Source: JAGTVG01 sp965365275
GTDB taxonomy: Bacteria > Bacteroidota > Bacteroidia > Cytophagales > Cyclobacteriaceae
Length of the DNA stretch: 8,260 bases
NCBI GenBank assembly: GCA_965365275.1
Contig: CBDUBA010000163.1
Coordinates: 1 to 8,260, forward strand
Reading direction: 5' to 3'
Shown: one piece after another, positions 6,148 to 8,260 of the stretch
Numbering within the stretch: position 1 is the stretch's first letter
Layout of the letters: every line of letters begins with the position of its first letter
Program-made: the position numbers and the translations under genes
Notes under the pieces: model-generated
Told to the model about the DNA's origin: nothing
What the model saw: the letters and a program-made list of their open reading frames with translations, nothing else
Database searches by the model: none

Positions 6148-8043
6148 ATGGATACTTCAAAGATCATTTTTGTTATAGACTTTGACAGCACTTTTATCAA
6201 ATCAGAGACCTTCGATTTATTAGGTCGATATTCCTTGGCGGATCAGCCGGATGCTGAAGAAAAACTTAAAAAAATACATCAGATCACAGATGAAGCTATG
6301 GAAGGGAATATAAATTTTTCGGAGTCCCTGTCAAGCCGAATAGCCTTATTAGAGGCTTCAAAGGATCATTTTGGACCACTAATTGAGCAAATCAGGGGAG
6401 ATATTTCACCTTCTTTTTCCAGGAACAGGCAATTCTTTATAAATTATTCCGATCAGATATATATTATATCCAATGGATTTCGCGAGATCATTGTCCCTGT
6501 AGTTCAGGATTTCAATATTCCTGAAAAAAATATTTTTGCCAATACCTTTACCTATTCCAGTGATGGTAAAATTACAGGGTTCGACAGAAATAATATTTTA
6601 AGTAAGGATAATGGAAAGGTAGAGTTGTTAAAATCCCTTAACCTAAAAGGGGATATATATGTTATTGGGGATGGTTACTCTGATTATCAGATCAAAGAAG
6701 CTGGATTAGCCAATACATTTTATGCTTTTACTGAAAATGTAGAGCGGAATTCAGTTGTTGAGAGAGCAGATCATGTAGCTCCCAGCCTTGATGAGATATT
6801 ATTTCAAAACAAGATAGAAGCCTCTATCTCCTATCCCAAGAACAGGATCTCAGTACTTCTTTTGGAAAATGTGCACCCTCAGGCAGCTGAATTACTTAAG
6901 CGGGAAGGATATCAGGTTGAAACTGTTACTTCAGGTTATGATGAGGATGAATTGTGTGAAAAAATCAGAGATGTTTCAATTCTAGGGATTAGATCCAAAA
7001 CTGTGATTAGCAGGAAAGTTTTGCAGCAGGCCAACCGACTTATGGCCATTGGGGCATTCTGCATAGGAACAAATCAAATCGACCTGAAGGCATGTCAGGA
7101 TAAAGGGGTGGTAGTATTTAACGCTCCTTTCAGTAATACACGGTCGGTTGTGGAGTTGGCAATAGGAGAAATCATCATGTTGATCAGAAATATCCCGGAT
7201 AAATCCCAAGGTATGCATAATGGAATATGGAACAAATCTGCCAGGGGGAGTTATGAAATCAGGGGTAAGAAGCTTGGAATAGTTGGATATGGCAATATTG
7301 GATCACAATTGTCGATTCTTGCTGAATCACTTGGATTAAAGGTTTGCTATTATGACATCAAGGAAAAACTTGCACTCGGTAATGCTCAAAAAGCAGGTTC
7401 TCTGGAAGAATTGCTGAAAGATTCGGATATCGTTTCAATTCACGTCGATGGCCGTAAAGAAAATACGAATCTGATAGGAGATAATGAATTTAAGCTGATG
7501 AAAGAAGGTGTTATTTTTCTGAATTTAAGCCGGGGCCAGATTGTAAATATTGATGCCTTGCAAAAGCATATTGAATCCGGTAGAATAGCCGGCACAGCGG
7601 TTGATGTATTTCCATTTGAGCCTAAGAATAACAAAGAACCATTTATATCTGAACTTAGAAATCTTCCAAATACTATATTAACTCCGCATGTAGGTGGATC
7701 TACACTGGAAGCACAGGAAAATATTGCACAATTTGTTCCTAATAAGATTATCGATTATATCAATACTGGAAATACAAATAATAGTGTGAATTTCCCTGAA
7801 CTGCAACTGCCGGTGCTTAAAGATGCACATCGCCTCATCCATATCCACCATAATGTGCCAGGAATCCTGGCAAAGATCAACAATGTTCTTGCCATGCATA
7901 ATATAAATGTAGTTGGCCAGTACTTAAAGACGAATGAAAATATAGGCTATATGATTCTTGCAGTGGACAAGGAGTATGACAGGCAGGTAATTAAGGAATT
8001 CAGGAAAATAGAGAATACCATCAGGTTCCGTGTACTTTATTAA
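6148..8043 (+). CDS. serA: Fused phosphoserine phosphatase (SerB-like) / D-3-phosphoglycerate dehydrogenase (SerA)
   Basis: This 631-residue cytosolic fusion covers two steps of serine synthesis. Residues 1-215 are a HAD phosphatase like SerB: DFDST (Asp11, Asp13), Glu20, Arg64, SNG (108-110), Lys157 and GDGYSD (Asp175, Asp179). Residues 230-550 are SerA: GAFCIGTNQIDL (302-313), SNTRSVVE, the NAD-binding GYGNIG (Gly380, 382, 385) with Asp403, and catalytic Arg462, Glu491 and His514. An ACT domain (about 560-631) keeps HIHHN (His567, Asn569) and Asn587, the positions that bind serine in E. coli SerA, so feedback inhibition is likely. It ends NTIRFRVLY, like E. coli GTIRARLLY. The 6148 start leaves the short MDTSK before the first strand, as in single SerB proteins; in-frame TTG 6124 and ATG 6130 are alternatives. 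All key residues of both halves are present. Confidence 0.9.
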   Translation: MDTSKIIFVIDFDSTFIKSETFDLLGRYSLADQPDAEEKLKKIHQITDEAMEGNINFSESLSSRIALLEASKDHFGPLIEQIRGDISPSFSRNRQFFINYSDQIYIISNGFREIIVPVVQDFNIPEKNIFANTFTYSSDGKITGFDRNNILSKDNGKVELLKSLNLKGDIYVIGDGYSDYQIKEAGLANTFYAFTENVERNSVVERADHVAPSLDEILFQNKIEASISYPKNRISVLLLENVHPQAAELLKREGYQVETVTSGYDEDELCEKIRDVSILGIRSKTVISRKVLQQANRLMAIGAFCIGTNQIDLKACQDKGVVVFNAPFSNTRSVVELAIGEIIMLIRNIPDKSQGMHNGIWNKSARGSYEIRGKKLGIVGYGNIGSQLSILAESLGLKVCYYDIKEKLALGNAQKAGSLEELLKDSDIVSIHVDGRKENTNLIGDNEFKLMKEGVIFLNLSRGQIVNIDALQKHIESGRIAGTAVDVFPFEPKNNKEPFISELRNLPNTILTPHVGGSTLEAQENIAQFVPNKIIDYINTGNTNNSVNFPELQLPVLKDAHRLIHIHHNVPGILAKINNVLAMHNINVVGQYLKTNENIGYMILAVDKEYDRQVIKEFRKIENTIRFRVLY

Positions 8044-8078
8044 AATAAAAAAAACCCATCGAGCGATTTAAGGTAATC

Positions 8079-8177
8079 AAACCTCAAATTGACAGGATTT
8101 GAGCTTCTCAACTGTGTCAACAATCCACTGTTAACTCCGGAAATCCGGAGACCTGAAAACAGGTTGAGGCCCGGTTT
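8079..8177. ncRNA. Candidate structured RNA after serA: branched set of inverted repeats
   Basis: Hand pairing gives a closed, branched fold. The closing helix is CCTCAA (8082-8087) with TTGAGG (8164-8169), or alternatively AAACC (8079-8083) with GGTTT (8173-8177) plus TCAA/TTGA. Inside lie a nested hairpin (TTGACA 8089-8094 with TGTCAA 8115-8120, enclosing TTGAG 8099-8103 and CTCAA 8107-8111), the stem CTCCGG/CCGGAG (8135-8150), and ACCTG/CAGGT (8151-8164). GC is about 45% over 8081-8180, against about 25% in the serA upstream gap. It matches no RNA class I can name, and its strand is unclear. It could be a serA 3' UTR, the leader of a gene beyond 8260, or a small repeat element. There is no compensatory evidence. 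Confidence 0.3.
8135..8164. repeat. Two tandem perfect inverted repeats
   Basis: CTCCGGAAATCCGGAG (8135-8150) has six or seven perfect pairs around a short A-rich loop. It is followed with no gap by ACCTGAAAACAGGT (8151-8164), five pairs around AAAA. These are the strongest stems in the stretch after serA. Neither strand has a T run right after them, so they are not typical intrinsic terminators. Confidence 0.5.
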
Positions 8178-8260
8178 AAACAGCAAGAATTACTCGGTAA
8201 ATTGTTAGTGTTAAGTTTGATTAATATAATGTCAGCACCGATGGGTAATCTTAAATATCT

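Noticed and set aside
6982..7218. Minus-strand frames within serA (also 7440-7634 and 7678-7899)
   Set aside because: All are antisense to conserved SerA and ACT sequence.
8212..8219. TAAGTTTG, a -7-like match, as promoter of a gene beyond the window
   Set aside because: There is no -33 partner at the right distance and no visible gene start before 8260.

Overview
The window is AT-rich and looks chromosomal, from a member of the Bacteroidota (Bacteroidetes). The assignment rests on gene content: a fused phosphoserine phosphatase / 3-phosphoglycerate dehydrogenase, an SPFH + PH-like + Arc-type ribbon-helix-helix gene run, a DUF4197 lipoprotein, a small DUF2082-type zinc ribbon, weak Shine-Dalgarno signals, and two start regions with a TAnnTTTG element like the -7 box of that phylum. 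No rRNA, tRNA, CRISPR array, transposase or integrase is visible, and no gene-free stretch exceeds 300 bases.

Layout. Positions 1-4642 are all on the minus strand, reading right to left. First comes a tight three-gene operon: an SPFH/band-7 membrane protein (4642-3785), a two-helix membrane protein with a PH-like domain (3776-3231), and a 52-residue ribbon-helix-helix protein (3231-3073) that starts inside the stop codon of the previous gene. Then follow a 73-residue zinc ribbon (2943-2722), a TerB-like protein (2626-2234), a secreted CHAP-type cysteine peptidase/amidase (2147-1647) and a PutP-family sodium:solute symporter (1465-41). The last four are separated by 86-181 bases and may be independent units. 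A terminator-like hairpin follows the CHAP gene.

From 4643 the strands alternate. A small plus-strand gene of unknown function (4794-5045) is divergent from the SPFH operon and convergent with a DUF4197 lipoprotein gene (6040-5243, minus). An 18-base perfect palindrome directly abuts the stop codon of the lipoprotein gene. The lipoprotein gene is divergent from the large plus-strand serB-serA fusion (about 6148-8043).

How the genes work together. The fusion joins steps 1 and 3 of serine synthesis from 3-phosphoglycerate; the intermediate SerC transaminase step is not in the window. The SPFH operon probably encodes a membrane-scaffold assembly with a small DNA-binding partner. The other genes appear to be housekeeping or envelope functions with no clear shared pathway.

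The least explained stretch is 8044-8260, after serA. It is clearly more GC-rich than the other intergenic regions and holds several nested or tandem inverted repeats that can be drawn as a branched RNA fold. It is the best candidate here for an undescribed element, but this rests on hand pairing only.
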